A stretch of DNA of 8,483 nt from Iamia sp052038315 (GCA_052038315.1 JBQGCF010000049.1:1-8483), one strand, 5' to 3'. Shown: positions 1-6,216, counted from the first letter of the stretch. Notes: generated from the sequence alone by a model not told the origin. Numbers and translations: made by a program.

Positions 1-491
1 GACATCTGGAGCAGGTCCTCGACGGTGATGGCGGCCCGGTCGGTGCCGGCCCAGTCGGTGAGGTAGGTGGCCGCCGGCTCGTCGACCCCGGCGATCAGTC
101 CCTCCTCGATGGCGATGCCGACCGCGGCGCTGGTGAAGCTCTTGGCCATCGACCAGCTGGCCGCCCACGAGTCGGCGTCGGACCCGCCGGCGTACCACTC
201 GGCCACGATCTCGCCCTGGTGGACCACCACCACGCCTTGGGTCTCCTTGCCGTCGGCGAAGGCGTACTCCCGGGCCGCCTCCAGCCCGGCGGGGTCGATG
301 CCGTGGTCGGCCGGGTCGGCGACGACCCACTCCTCGCCGGGCACGACCTCCCCAGGATCGACCTCGGTGGTCGTCGTGGCCGCCGCCTCCGTGGTCGTCG
401 TCGGGTCCGGGTTCGCCACGTCGTCGTCACCCGACGAGCAGCCCGCCACCAGGGCGAGGACGACGGCGAGGGCGACCGGGGCACGACGCAT
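1..491 (-). CDS. Lipoprotein serine hydrolase, class C beta-lactamase/PBP-like (3' end outside window)
   Basis: The minus-strand frame starts at ATG 491-489 and runs open through the left edge, giving 163 residues of an incomplete protein. The N-terminus is a lipoprotein signal peptide: MRR, a hydrophobic stretch, then lipobox LVAGC with the lipidated Cys18. A low-complexity linker with two TTTTE units follows (residues 29-46), then the hydrolase domain. The motif SMAK at residues 114-117, followed by SFTSAAVGIA, is the SxxK nucleophile box of the class C beta-lactamase/DD-peptidase/esterase superfamily, so Ser114 should be the acylated residue. The second (YxN) and third boxes would lie beyond the window. 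The enzyme is predicted to be anchored outside the membrane, acting on a peptidoglycan peptide, ester or amide; the substrate cannot be told. It begins 18 bases after the nucleotidylyltransferase stop, so co-transcription is likely. No clear Shine-Dalgarno sequence is seen, only G-rich sequence upstream. Confidence 0.85.
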   Translation of the reverse strand, partial: MRRAPVALAVVLALVAGCSSGDDDVANPDPTTTTEAAATTTTEVDPGEVVPGEEWVVADPADHGIDPAGLEAAREYAFADGKETQGVVVVHQGEIVAEWYAGGSDADSWAASWSMAKSFTSAAVGIAIEEGLIAGVDEPAATYLTDWAGTDRAAITVEDLLQM

Positions 492-509
492 CGCCCCGGC
501 CTACCACCC

Positions 510-1322
510 CTAGCGGACGAGGACCGTGACGGTTCCGGCCCGGACGGCGTCCACGAGCCGCTCGCCCGGAGCGACCTCGGCATCGCCCCACACGACCGAG
601 CGGACGATCTCGCAGCCCTCGCCCAGCCGGGCGGCCTCGTCGACCACGGGCTCGCCACCCGAGGACGCCAGGTTGGCGGCGAGGTAGTCGGCCACCGTGC
701 CGCAGTCGACGAACGGCCCGTCGTGGGTGGCCAGGTCGAGCCGGCCGGCCTCGGCCTCGGCCCGCCACATCACCTCGTAGAGCCCCGAGGGCTCCTCGCC
801 CAGCGGGGCGACCAGCGACCACGGCAGCAGGGCGGCGCCGCAGTAGCGCTGCGTCCCGAAGTCGCCCCGCTCGGCGTCCTCGACGCACAGCAGCCGCACC
901 CGCTCGCCGTCCCACCCGTCGACGAAGGCGGTCAGGTCGGCGGGCAGCCAGGCGTCGGCGTTGGTGAGCAGCACGCCCCGCCCGTCGATCCACGGTCGCA
1001 GCAGGCCGAGGGCGCCGGCGGTGCCCCGGGCCTCCCCGGGCTCGACCGAGACGTGGGGGTGCACCGCGGCGCCGGCCCGGGTGAGGTGGGCCTCCATCAG
1101 CAGCCGGCCGTGGTGGACGTTGACCGCCACCTCGCCGACGTGCGGTGTGACGCGGGCCAGGGCGTGGTCGACCAGCGGCCGCCCGCCCACCGGGCACAGC
1201 GCCTTGGGCCGCAGCCGGCTCAGCGGCGCCAGCCGGCTGCCGGCGCCGGCGGCCAGCACCACGCCGACGAGGTCCTGACGGGTCGTCAGCTCGGATGGGT
1301 CGCCTCCGCTCACGTGGGCCAT
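510..1322 (-). CDS. NDP-sugar pyrophosphorylase-like nucleotidylyltransferase
   Basis: A 270-residue protein if ATG 1322-1320 is the start; GTG 1313-1311 would give 267 residues. The N-terminal signature VVLAAGAGSRLAPL (residues 21-34) followed by RPKALCPVGGRPL (38-50) is the nucleotide-binding loop of sugar-1-phosphate nucleotidylyltransferases. EPGEARGTAGAL (94-105) and LLTNADAW (118-125, with Asp123 as the likely metal ligand) match the base-binding and metal-binding segments. FVDCGT at 204-209 matches the family's later V/W-D-x-GT box. The last roughly 35 residues look like only a stub of the left-handed beta-helix seen in longer relatives. The reaction is expected to be NTP plus sugar-1-phosphate to NDP-sugar plus pyrophosphate in the cytoplasm. 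Size and style recall MurU (MurNAc-1-phosphate uridylyltransferase) and mannose-1-phosphate guanylyltransferases, but nucleotide and sugar cannot be assigned. The frame stays open upstream to 1835, but there it lies antisense to the hydratase gene and is not coding. Confidence 0.85.
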   Translation of the reverse strand: MAHVSGGDPSELTTRQDLVGVVLAAGAGSRLAPLSRLRPKALCPVGGRPLVDHALARVTPHVGEVAVNVHHGRLLMEAHLTRAGAAVHPHVSVEPGEARGTAGALGLLRPWIDGRGVLLTNADAWLPADLTAFVDGWDGERVRLLCVEDAERGDFGTQRYCGAALLPWSLVAPLGEEPSGLYEVMWRAEAEAGRLDLATHDGPFVDCGTVADYLAANLASSGGEPVVDEAARLGEGCEIVRSVVWGDAEVAPGERLVDAVRAGTVTVLVR

Positions 1323-1325
1323 GAT
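1320..1325 (+). promoter_or_regulatory. Candidate -10 box for a leaderless hydratase transcript
   Basis: CATGAT matches TATAAT at four of six positions and is followed by exactly six bases (GCCCCC) before ATG 1332, which would put the transcription start on the start codon. It sits inside GGGC-N6-GCCC (1316-1329), an inverted repeat in the very short divergent gap. No convincing -35 box is visible. This is an inference from spacing and weak similarity. Confidence 0.35.
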
Positions 1326-1331
1326 GCCCCC

Positions 1332-1790
1332 ATGACGACGATCATCCAGGGCATCAGCGGCCTGAAGGAGCTGGTGGGCACCCACCTCGGCTACTCCGAC
1401 TACCTCGAGATCACCCAGGAGCGGGTGAACACCTTCGCCGACGCCACCGGCGACCACCAGTGGATCCACGTCGATGTCGAGCGGGCCAACGCCGAGTCGC
1501 CCTTCGGCGGCCCGATCGCCCACGGCTACCTCACGCTGTCGCTGGGCCCGGTCCTCGCCCCCCAGATCATGCGGGTCGACGGGATCAAGATGGGCGTGAA
1601 CTACGGCTGCGAGAAGGTCCGCTTCCCGTCGCCGGTGCCGGTCGGGGCCAAGCTCCGCCTCGGCGCCGAGCTGACCGCCGTCGACGACATCCCCGGCGGC
1701 GCCCAGGTCTCGATGACCTTCACCTACGAGGTCGAGGGCGCGCCCAAGCCGTCCTGCGTCGCCAACGTCGTCTTCCGCTACTACGAGTGA
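1332..1790 (+). CDS. MaoC-family (R)-specific enoyl-CoA hydratase, HtdZ/Rv0130-like
   Basis: A 152-residue single hot-dog-fold protein. Residues 35-48, FADATGDHQWIHVD, carry the hydratase-2 catalytic pair Asp41 and His46. These are five residues apart, as in Aeromonas PhaJ (Asp31/His36) and M. tuberculosis Rv0130 (Asp40/His45). FGGPIAHGYLTLSL (58-71) is the conserved overhang segment. From memory, length and sequence closely follow Rv0130 (HtdZ, about 151 residues), including a matching VNYGxxKVRFPxPVPVG stretch. The predicted role is reversible hydration of trans-2-enoyl-CoA to (R)-3-hydroxyacyl-CoA in the cytoplasm, in fatty-acid or related acyl-CoA turnover. ATG 1332 is chosen because the homologous domain begins there; the same frame stays open back to 219 but is antisense to the nucleotidylyltransferase. 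No Shine-Dalgarno sequence is present, and a -10-like hexamer ends 6 bases before the ATG, suggesting a leaderless mRNA. It is divergent from the minus-strand gene and convergent with the LLM gene. Confidence 0.92.
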   Translation: MTTIIQGISGLKELVGTHLGYSDYLEITQERVNTFADATGDHQWIHVDVERANAESPFGGPIAHGYLTLSLGPVLAPQIMRVDGIKMGVNYGCEKVRFPSPVPVGAKLRLGAELTAVDDIPGGAQVSMTFTYEVEGAPKPSCVANVVFRYYE

Positions 1791-1791
1791 C

Positions 1792-1844
1792 CCGTTCCGT
1801 GTGCGAAAACACGCCGCACAGGTAGGAACGCGCACACGGAACGG
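1792..1844. repeat. Perfect 14-bp inverted repeat with nested repeats filling the convergent gap
   Basis: CCGTTCCGTGTGCG (1792-1805) and its exact reverse complement CGCACACGGAACGG (1831-1844) flank a 25-base loop. The loop itself holds a second partial copy of the right arm, with CGCACA at 1815-1820 and GGAAC at 1825-1829, so the left arm could pair with either copy. CGTGT (1798-1802) and ACACG (1809-1813) form a further small hairpin. The element fills 53 of the 54 bases between the stop of the hydratase (1788-1790) and the stop of the LLM gene (1847-1845). It could act as a bidirectional transcription terminator, although neither side has a T tract. It could also be one copy of a REP-like dispersed palindrome. 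The structure is seen directly; its function is inferred. Confidence 0.75.
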
Positions 1845-2801
1845 TCAGCGGAGGGCGGGGATGACCTCGGTGGCGAAGAGCTCCATCGTCTCGTGGTCCG
1901 GGTAGTCGGCGCACCAGGGGACGAAGCCCCGGCAGCCGGCGTCGACGTAGGCCTGCATCTTGGCCACGACCTGCTCGGGCGTGCCCACGAAGTTGGACGC
2001 CGACCACGTCTCGAACGGCTCCCCCCAGAACGACCGTGACCCGTTGCCGATCTCGGCCTCGGTCGCCCGCAGGAAGATCTCACCCGAGATCGTGCGGGTG
2101 ATCGAGGCCGGGTCGCGCCCGACGGCCGCGCAGTGCTCGTCGAGGATCGCCGACTTGCGGGCCCACTCCTCCGGCGAGCCGCCCCAGTTGGAGTGGGTGG
2201 CGTGCTTGGCCACGACCCGCAGGGTCCGCTTCTCGCCGCCCCCACCGATCCACACCTGCGGCGAGCCGAGCGGCTTCGGGTCGCACTGGGCGCCGTGGAC
2301 GGACAGGTGCGTGCCGTCGTAGGTCGTCTCCCCCTCCCGCCACATGCGGGTGACGATCTCGACGCAGTCCTCCATCGTCTCGATGCGGACCCGGGCCGAG
2401 GGGAACTCGTAGCCGTAGGCCCGGTACTCCTGCTCGTACCAGCCGGCGCCGATGCCCCACACGAGCCGCCCGCCCGACACCACGTCGAGGGTCGAGGTGA
2501 TCTTGGCCAGCAGCGACGGGTTCCGGTAGCTGGTGCAGCCGACCATCTGGCCGAGGCCGATGCGGCTGGTCCGCTGGGACAGGGCGGCCAGCGTCGTCCA
2601 GCACTCGAACACCGCCTCCTGGGCCGGGACCGGGACGTTGTGGACGTGGTCGTAGACCCAGATGTGGTCGAAGCCGAGCTCCTCGGCCCGCACGCCCACG
2701 TCGACCAGCGCCTGCCACTGGGCCTCGGCCCCGTCGACCGACGCCAGCTCCGTCTTCCAGCCCTGGGGCACGAACACGCCGAAGGTGATCCCATCGCTCA
2801 T
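1845..2801 (-). CDS. LLM-class flavin/F420-dependent oxidoreductase
   Basis: A 318-residue protein, a normal length for the luciferase-like monooxygenase family (TIM-barrel fold). Diagnostic stretches are the N-terminal FGVFVPQGW (7-15), ELGFDHIWVYDHV (41-53), YRNPSLLAK (92-100), the conserved GGRLVWGIGAGWYEQEYRAYG segment spanning 110-130, and KPLGSPQVWIGGGGE (176-190), which resembles the cofactor-phosphate binding loop. Actinobacterial members with the GxGAGWxxxEYxxYG pattern mostly use coenzyme F420 and reduce or oxidise small organic substrates, but FMN use cannot be excluded and the substrate is unknown. The start is ATG 2801-2799, the first residue before the conserved N-terminal strand. 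No Shine-Dalgarno sequence is present; TAGGTT lies 8 bases upstream. The gene is divergent from the acyl-CoA synthetase pair, which makes shared regulation and a linked acyl-CoA or lipid catabolic role plausible. Confidence 0.9.
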   Translation of the reverse strand: MSDGITFGVFVPQGWKTELASVDGAEAQWQALVDVGVRAEELGFDHIWVYDHVHNVPVPAQEAVFECWTTLAALSQRTSRIGLGQMVGCTSYRNPSLLAKITSTLDVVSGGRLVWGIGAGWYEQEYRAYGYEFPSARVRIETMEDCVEIVTRMWREGETTYDGTHLSVHGAQCDPKPLGSPQVWIGGGGEKRTLRVVAKHATHSNWGGSPEEWARKSAILDEHCAAVGRDPASITRTISGEIFLRATEAEIGNGSRSFWGEPFETWSASNFVGTPEQVVAKMQAYVDAGCRGFVPWCADYPDHETMELFATEVIPALR

Positions 2802-2809
2802 GAGGTCGG

Positions 2810-2815
2810 AACCTA
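2810..2815 (-). promoter_or_regulatory. Candidate -10 box for the LLM oxidoreductase gene
   Basis: On the minus strand TAGGTT fits the actinobacterial TANNNT pattern and ends 8 bases before ATG 2801, so transcription would start at or just before the start codon. It overlaps a short palindrome, AGGT-CGGA-ACCT at 2803-2814. No good -35 hexamer is seen at 16-18 bases. Tentative. Confidence 0.4.
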
Positions 2816-2858
2816 CGCCTCCTGATCGCCGGGCGCGACCGACTGATTGCTCAGCGCC

Positions 2859-2877
2859 ACGGTGGTCTCACTACCGT
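2859..2877. promoter_or_regulatory. Candidate operator: 19-bp near-palindrome over the synthetase promoter
   Basis: ACGGTGGTCTCACTACCGT has 8-base arms (2859-2866 and 2870-2877) around CTC; seven of the eight positions pair and one is a G/T mismatch. The right arm contains the probable -10 box of the synthetase gene, so a bound dimeric repressor (TetR-, GntR- or similar type) would block initiation. No regulator gene is in the window and the motif does not match the KstR operator pattern as I know it. Palindrome seen directly; operator role inferred. Confidence 0.5.
2872..2877 (+). promoter_or_regulatory. Candidate -10 box for the acyl-CoA synthetase pair
   Basis: TACCGT fits TANNNT and is followed by exactly six bases (CGCGCC) before ATG 2884, predicting a leaderless mRNA that starts on the ATG. 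There is no purine-rich ribosome binding site upstream of this ATG. A weak TTGCTC lies 19 bases upstream (2847-2852) and could be the -35 element. Confidence 0.5.
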
Positions 2878-2883
2878 CGCGCC

Positions 2884-4530
2884 ATGGCCAGGAGCTGGAA
2901 CCTGGCCGACCTGTTCGAAGGGGTGGTCGACCGGGTCGGTGATCGCGAGGCGGTGGTGGCCGGTGCGGCGCGCCTCAGCTTCGCCCAGCTCGACCAGCGG
3001 GCCGATCGGCTGGCCGCGGTCCTCGCCGACCACGGCGTGGGGCCCGGCGACCGGGTCGGGATCGCCCTGCGCAACGGGCACGAGCACATCGAGGCCCTGC
3101 TCGCCGCCTACAAGCTGCGGGCGGTCCCCTTCAACGTCAACTACCGCTACACGGCGGCCGAGATGACGTACCTCCTCGCCGACGCCCGACCCCGTGTCGT
3201 CCTCCACGGCCCCGACCTGGGCGACGCCGTCGACCCCGCCGTCGCCGCCCTGGCCGCCGACGGCCACGAGGTCGTGGCCCTGGTCGGCCGGGGCCCCGGG
3301 CACGAGGACCGGCTGGCCGCCGCAGCCGGGGCCGGCGGCGGGCGGCCCGACGCCACCGGGCGGGGCGGCGCCGCCCGCTACCTGCGCTACACCGGCGGTA
3401 CGACCGGCATGCCCAAGGGCGTCGAGTGGCGCCACGAGGACATCCTCTTCGCCGCCCTCGGCGCCGGCCGGGGCGCGGCCGTGCTCGACGGCGAGCCGCC
3501 CGACGTCCCCCACACCCCGACCGAGCTGGCCGAGCGGGCCGTCGGCGGCCGCTCCCGGGCCGTGACCGCCTCGCCCCTGATCCACGGCACGGCCCAGTGG
3601 GTCGCCCTCGGCACCCTGCTCGCCGGGGGCACCGTGGTGACCCTGCCGTCGTCGACGTTCGTGGCCGAGGACCTCTGGGACCTGGCCGTGGCCGAGCAGG
3701 CGAGCCTGATCGTCATCGTCGGCGACGCCTTCGCCCGCCCCCTCGCCGACGCCCTGACGGCCAGCCCCGAGCGCTGGGCCCTGGAGAGCCTGGTCGCCAT
3801 CGTCTCCGGCGGTGCCGTGCTCTCCCCCGCCGTCCGGGCCGAGCTGGTCGGCCACCTGCCGTGGGTCGCCGTGGTCGACGGCTACGGCACCTCCGAGACC
3901 GGCGGGCAGGGCAACGCCGTGGCCTGGCCCGGCCAGGTCGCCGCTCCCGCCGCCCGCTTCCCGCTGGGCGAGCACACCGCCGTGCTCGACGAGGAGCTCG
4001 AGCCGCTGATCCCCGGCATCGACACCGGCCGCATCGGGCTGATCGCCCGCAGGGGCCACATCCCCCTCGGCTACCGCAACGACCCCGACCGCACGGCGGC
4101 CACCTTCCCGGTGATCCACGGCGAGCGCTGGGCCGTCCCCGGCGACCTGGGCCGGGTCGAGGCCGACGGCACCGTCACCCTCCTCGGCCGGGGGGCCAGC
4201 TCGATCAACACCGGCGGCGAGAAGGTCTTCCCCGACGAGGTGGAGGCCGTGCTGAAGGCCCACCCGGCGGTGTTCGACGCCGCCGTGGTCGGCGTGCCCG
4301 ACGAGCGCTGGGGCGAGCGGGTCGTCGCCGTGGTGGCGGCCCGCCCGGGCCGGCTGGTCGACGCCGACGACCTCGACGCCCACTGCCGCGAGCACCTGGC
4401 CTCGTTCAAGGTGCCGCGAGGCGTCGTGACCGTGGCCGAGGTCCGTCGCCTCCCCTCCGGCAAGGTCGACCACGCCTGGGTCCGGGGGACGGCGCGAGCC
4501 AGCCTGACGGGGCGTCAGGTCGTCTCCTAG
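2884..4530 (+). CDS. FadD19-like acyl-CoA synthetase (first of tandem pair)
   Basis: A 548-residue ANL-superfamily adenylating enzyme. Motifs in order: the ATP P-loop YTGGTTGMPKG (169-179), the A5 box YGTSETG (334-340), the A7 aspartate Asp421 in VPGDLG, the hinge and A8 region LGR to INTGGEKVFPDEVE (434-454), and the A10 catalytic lysine Lys527 in LPSGK. All expected catalytic residues are present. It should activate a carboxylic acid to an acyl-AMP and then to acyl-CoA in the cytoplasm. The N-terminus (NLADLFEG...DREAVV), the NVNYRY stretch and the overall length resemble M. tuberculosis FadD19, which activates the sterol side-chain carboxylate; this is recalled, not searched. The C-terminal DYRWAK typical of that group is replaced here by VDHAWV, so substrate or CoA handling may differ. 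The start is ATG 2884, where homology begins and a -10 box is correctly placed; the frame is open back to 2662 but runs antisense to the LLM gene. Confidence 0.92.
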   Translation: MARSWNLADLFEGVVDRVGDREAVVAGAARLSFAQLDQRADRLAAVLADHGVGPGDRVGIALRNGHEHIEALLAAYKLRAVPFNVNYRYTAAEMTYLLADARPRVVLHGPDLGDAVDPAVAALAADGHEVVALVGRGPGHEDRLAAAAGAGGGRPDATGRGGAARYLRYTGGTTGMPKGVEWRHEDILFAALGAGRGAAVLDGEPPDVPHTPTELAERAVGGRSRAVTASPLIHGTAQWVALGTLLAGGTVVTLPSSTFVAEDLWDLAVAEQASLIVIVGDAFARPLADALTASPERWALESLVAIVSGGAVLSPAVRAELVGHLPWVAVVDGYGTSETGGQGNAVAWPGQVAAPAARFPLGEHTAVLDEELEPLIPGIDTGRIGLIARRGHIPLGYRNDPDRTAATFPVIHGERWAVPGDLGRVEADGTVTLLGRGASSINTGGEKVFPDEVEAVLKAHPAVFDAAVVGVPDERWGERVVAVVAARPGRLVDADDLDAHCREHLASFKVPRGVVTVAEVRRLPSGKVDHAWVRGTARASLTGRQVVS

Positions 4531-4554
4531 GGTCGGGCGTCACACCGCACCCCC

Positions 4555-4560
4555 GGAGGA
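4555..4560 (+). promoter_or_regulatory. Strong Shine-Dalgarno for the second synthetase
   Basis: GGAGGA lies 9 bases before GTG 4570 and decides that start. It contrasts with the first gene of the pair, which has no such site, as expected when the second gene is translated from inside a longer message. Confidence 0.85.
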
Positions 4561-4569
4561 CAAGCCCCC

Positions 4570-6216
4570 GTGCCCCAGGAGTTCACCCTCGCCGGCGTCG
4601 TCGGCGCCGTCGCCGCCGCCCACCCCGACCGGGAGGCGATCGTCTTCCGGGACAGGCGGCTCACCTACGCCGACGTCCTCGACCGCAGCACCCGGTTGGC
4701 CCACGTCCTGGCCGACGCCGGGCTGGGCGCCCGCTCCGAGCGCGACGGGCTGGGCGGCCACGAGAGCCACCTCGACCACATCGGGCTCTACCTCCACAAC
4801 GGCAACGAGTACGTCGAGGGGATGATCGGGGCCAGCGCGGCCCGGGTCGGCGCCTTCAACGTCAACTACCGCTACGTCGCCGAGGAGCTGCTGTACCTGC
4901 TGAAGGACTCGGGCGCCGTCGGCCTCGTCTACCACGCCCGCTTCGCCCCGCTGCTCGCCGAGATCCGGGCCGACCTACCCGACCTCCGGCTGCTGGTCCA
5001 GGTGGCCGACGAGACCGGCAACGACCTGCTCGACGGGGCCGTCGACTACGAGACCGCCCTCGCCGCCGCCCCGTCGTCGCCCCTGGACGACCGCACCCCC
5101 GTCGGCGACGACCTCTACATCCTCTACACCGGTGGCACCACCGGCATGCCCAAGGGCGTGCTCTGGCGCCAGCACGACATCTACGTCGGGGCCATGGGCG
5201 GGCGCCCCTTCGGCTCGGCCGACGTCCACCAGTCCTACGAGTCGATCGTCGGCGCCATCGGCCCGGCCGGTCCCCGCGCCGCCCTCACGCCACCGCTGAT
5301 GCACGGCGCCGCCCAGTGGCTGACCTTCAACACCTTCACGAGCGGCGGGGCGATCGTCATCCCCGACAACCCGGCCGGCCTCGACGCCGCCGCGGTCTGG
5401 GACCAGGCCGAGGCCGAGGGCGTCAACACCCTCCAGCTGGTCGGCGACGCCTTCGCCCGACCGCTGATCGAGGAGCTGCGGGCCCGACCCCGTGACCTGT
5501 CGGCGCTGTTCGCGGTGGTCAACGGGGGTGCGCCGCTCACCGCCGCCCTCAAGGAGCAGCTGCTCGAGCTGCTGCCGAACATCATCGTCCTCGATGCCGT
5601 CGGCTCGTCGGAGACCGGCGCCCAGATGGGGCAGACGTCGGTCAAGGGGGCGGCCAGCACCGGCACCTTCACCCCCGGGCCCGACACCGTCGTCGTCGAC
5701 GAGTCGATCGGCCGGCTGCTCACCCCCGGCGAGGACGAGATCGGCTGGCTGGCCCAGCGCGGCTACGTCCCGCTCGGGTACCTGGGCGACGCCGACAAGA
5801 CGGCCCGCACCTTCCCGGTGATCGACGGGGTCCGCTACGCCGTCCCCGGCGACCGGGCCCGGTGGCGCGAGGACGGCATCATCGAGCTGCTCGGCCGGGA
5901 CTCGGTCACGATCAACTCCGGCGGCGAGAAGATCTTCGCCGAGGAGGTCGAGATGGCCCTGGCGCCGCACCCGTCGGTGGCCGACGTCGTGGTCACCGGT
6001 CGGCCGTCCGACCGCTGGGGCTCCGAGGTCGTCGCCGTCGTCCAGCTCGTCGAGGGGGCGGCGCCCGACGAGGAGGGGCTGCTCGCCGAGGCCGAGAAGC
6101 ACGTCGCCCGGTACAAGCTGCCCAAGGCCTTCGTCTTCGTCGACCAGCTGGTCCGCTCCCCCGCCGGCAAGGCCGACTACCGCTGGGCCAAGGCCCAGGC
6201 CGAGGCGGCCGGCTAG
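4570..6216 (+). CDS. FadD19-like acyl-CoA synthetase (second of tandem pair)
   Basis: A 548-residue ANL-superfamily acyl-CoA ligase starting at GTG 4570 behind a GGAGGA site, 39 bases after the stop of its paralogue. Motifs: P-loop YTGGTTGMPKG (186-196), A5 box VGSSETG (344-350), Asp428 in VPGDRA, the A8 region LLGR to INSGGEKIFAEEVE (440-461), and Lys534 in RSPAGKADYRWAK, the catalytic A10 lysine. GSSETG and the PAGK-x-DYRWAK ending are close to FadD19 as I remember it, so this copy looks the more FadD19-like of the two. Compared with the first copy it carries an extra 13 residues at about 55-68, rich in charged residues and His, just before the NGNEYVEG segment; similar inserts occur in other actinobacterial synthetases as far as I recall. 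Predicted to load a bulky or branched carboxylic acid onto CoA; the substrate is unproven. Its TAG stop overlaps the TAG of the opposing yaaA gene within one CTAG. Confidence 0.93.
   Translation: MPQEFTLAGVVGAVAAAHPDREAIVFRDRRLTYADVLDRSTRLAHVLADAGLGARSERDGLGGHESHLDHIGLYLHNGNEYVEGMIGASAARVGAFNVNYRYVAEELLYLLKDSGAVGLVYHARFAPLLAEIRADLPDLRLLVQVADETGNDLLDGAVDYETALAAAPSSPLDDRTPVGDDLYILYTGGTTGMPKGVLWRQHDIYVGAMGGRPFGSADVHQSYESIVGAIGPAGPRAALTPPLMHGAAQWLTFNTFTSGGAIVIPDNPAGLDAAAVWDQAEAEGVNTLQLVGDAFARPLIEELRARPRDLSALFAVVNGGAPLTAALKEQLLELLPNIIVLDAVGSSETGAQMGQTSVKGAASTGTFTPGPDTVVVDESIGRLLTPGEDEIGWLAQRGYVPLGYLGDADKTARTFPVIDGVRYAVPGDRARWREDGIIELLGRDSVTINSGGEKIFAEEVEMALAPHPSVADVVVTGRPSDRWGSEVVAVVQLVEGAAPDEEGLLAEAEKHVARYKLPKAFVFVDQLVRSPAGKADYRWAKAQAEAAG

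Noticed and set aside
498..503. TAGGCC six bases before the lipoprotein ATG as another -10 box
   Set aside because: It lacks the final T of TANNNT, and the gene lies 18 bases behind an upstream gene on the same strand, so an own promoter is not needed.
219..1331. Upstream extension of the hydratase frame to ATG 219
   Set aside because: The extension is antisense to the nucleotidylyltransferase, and the homologous hydratase domain starts at 1332 with a normal family length of about 150 residues.
1323..1835. Upstream extension of the nucleotidylyltransferase frame to ATG 1835
   Set aside because: It lies antisense to the hydratase gene and adds about 171 residues with no family match before the conserved VVLAAGAGSR start.
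1792..1844. Calling the inverted repeat a standard intrinsic terminator
   Set aside because: No run of T follows the stem on either strand and the loop is 25 bases, so it is recorded as an inverted repeat with terminator only as a possibility.
2802..2883. KstR-type (cholesterol regulon) operator
   Set aside because: No AAC...GTT symmetric core with flanking T/A as known for KstR sites is present in this gap.
2851..4473. Minus-strand open frame of 540 codons opposite the first synthetase
   Set aside because: It is a Gly/Val/Asp-rich shadow of the coding strand with no domain and no ribosome binding site.
3426..5495. Plus-strand open frame of 689 codons across both synthetases
   Set aside because: It is Arg/Pro/Gly-rich out-of-frame translation, while the adjacent frame carries all ANL motifs in order.
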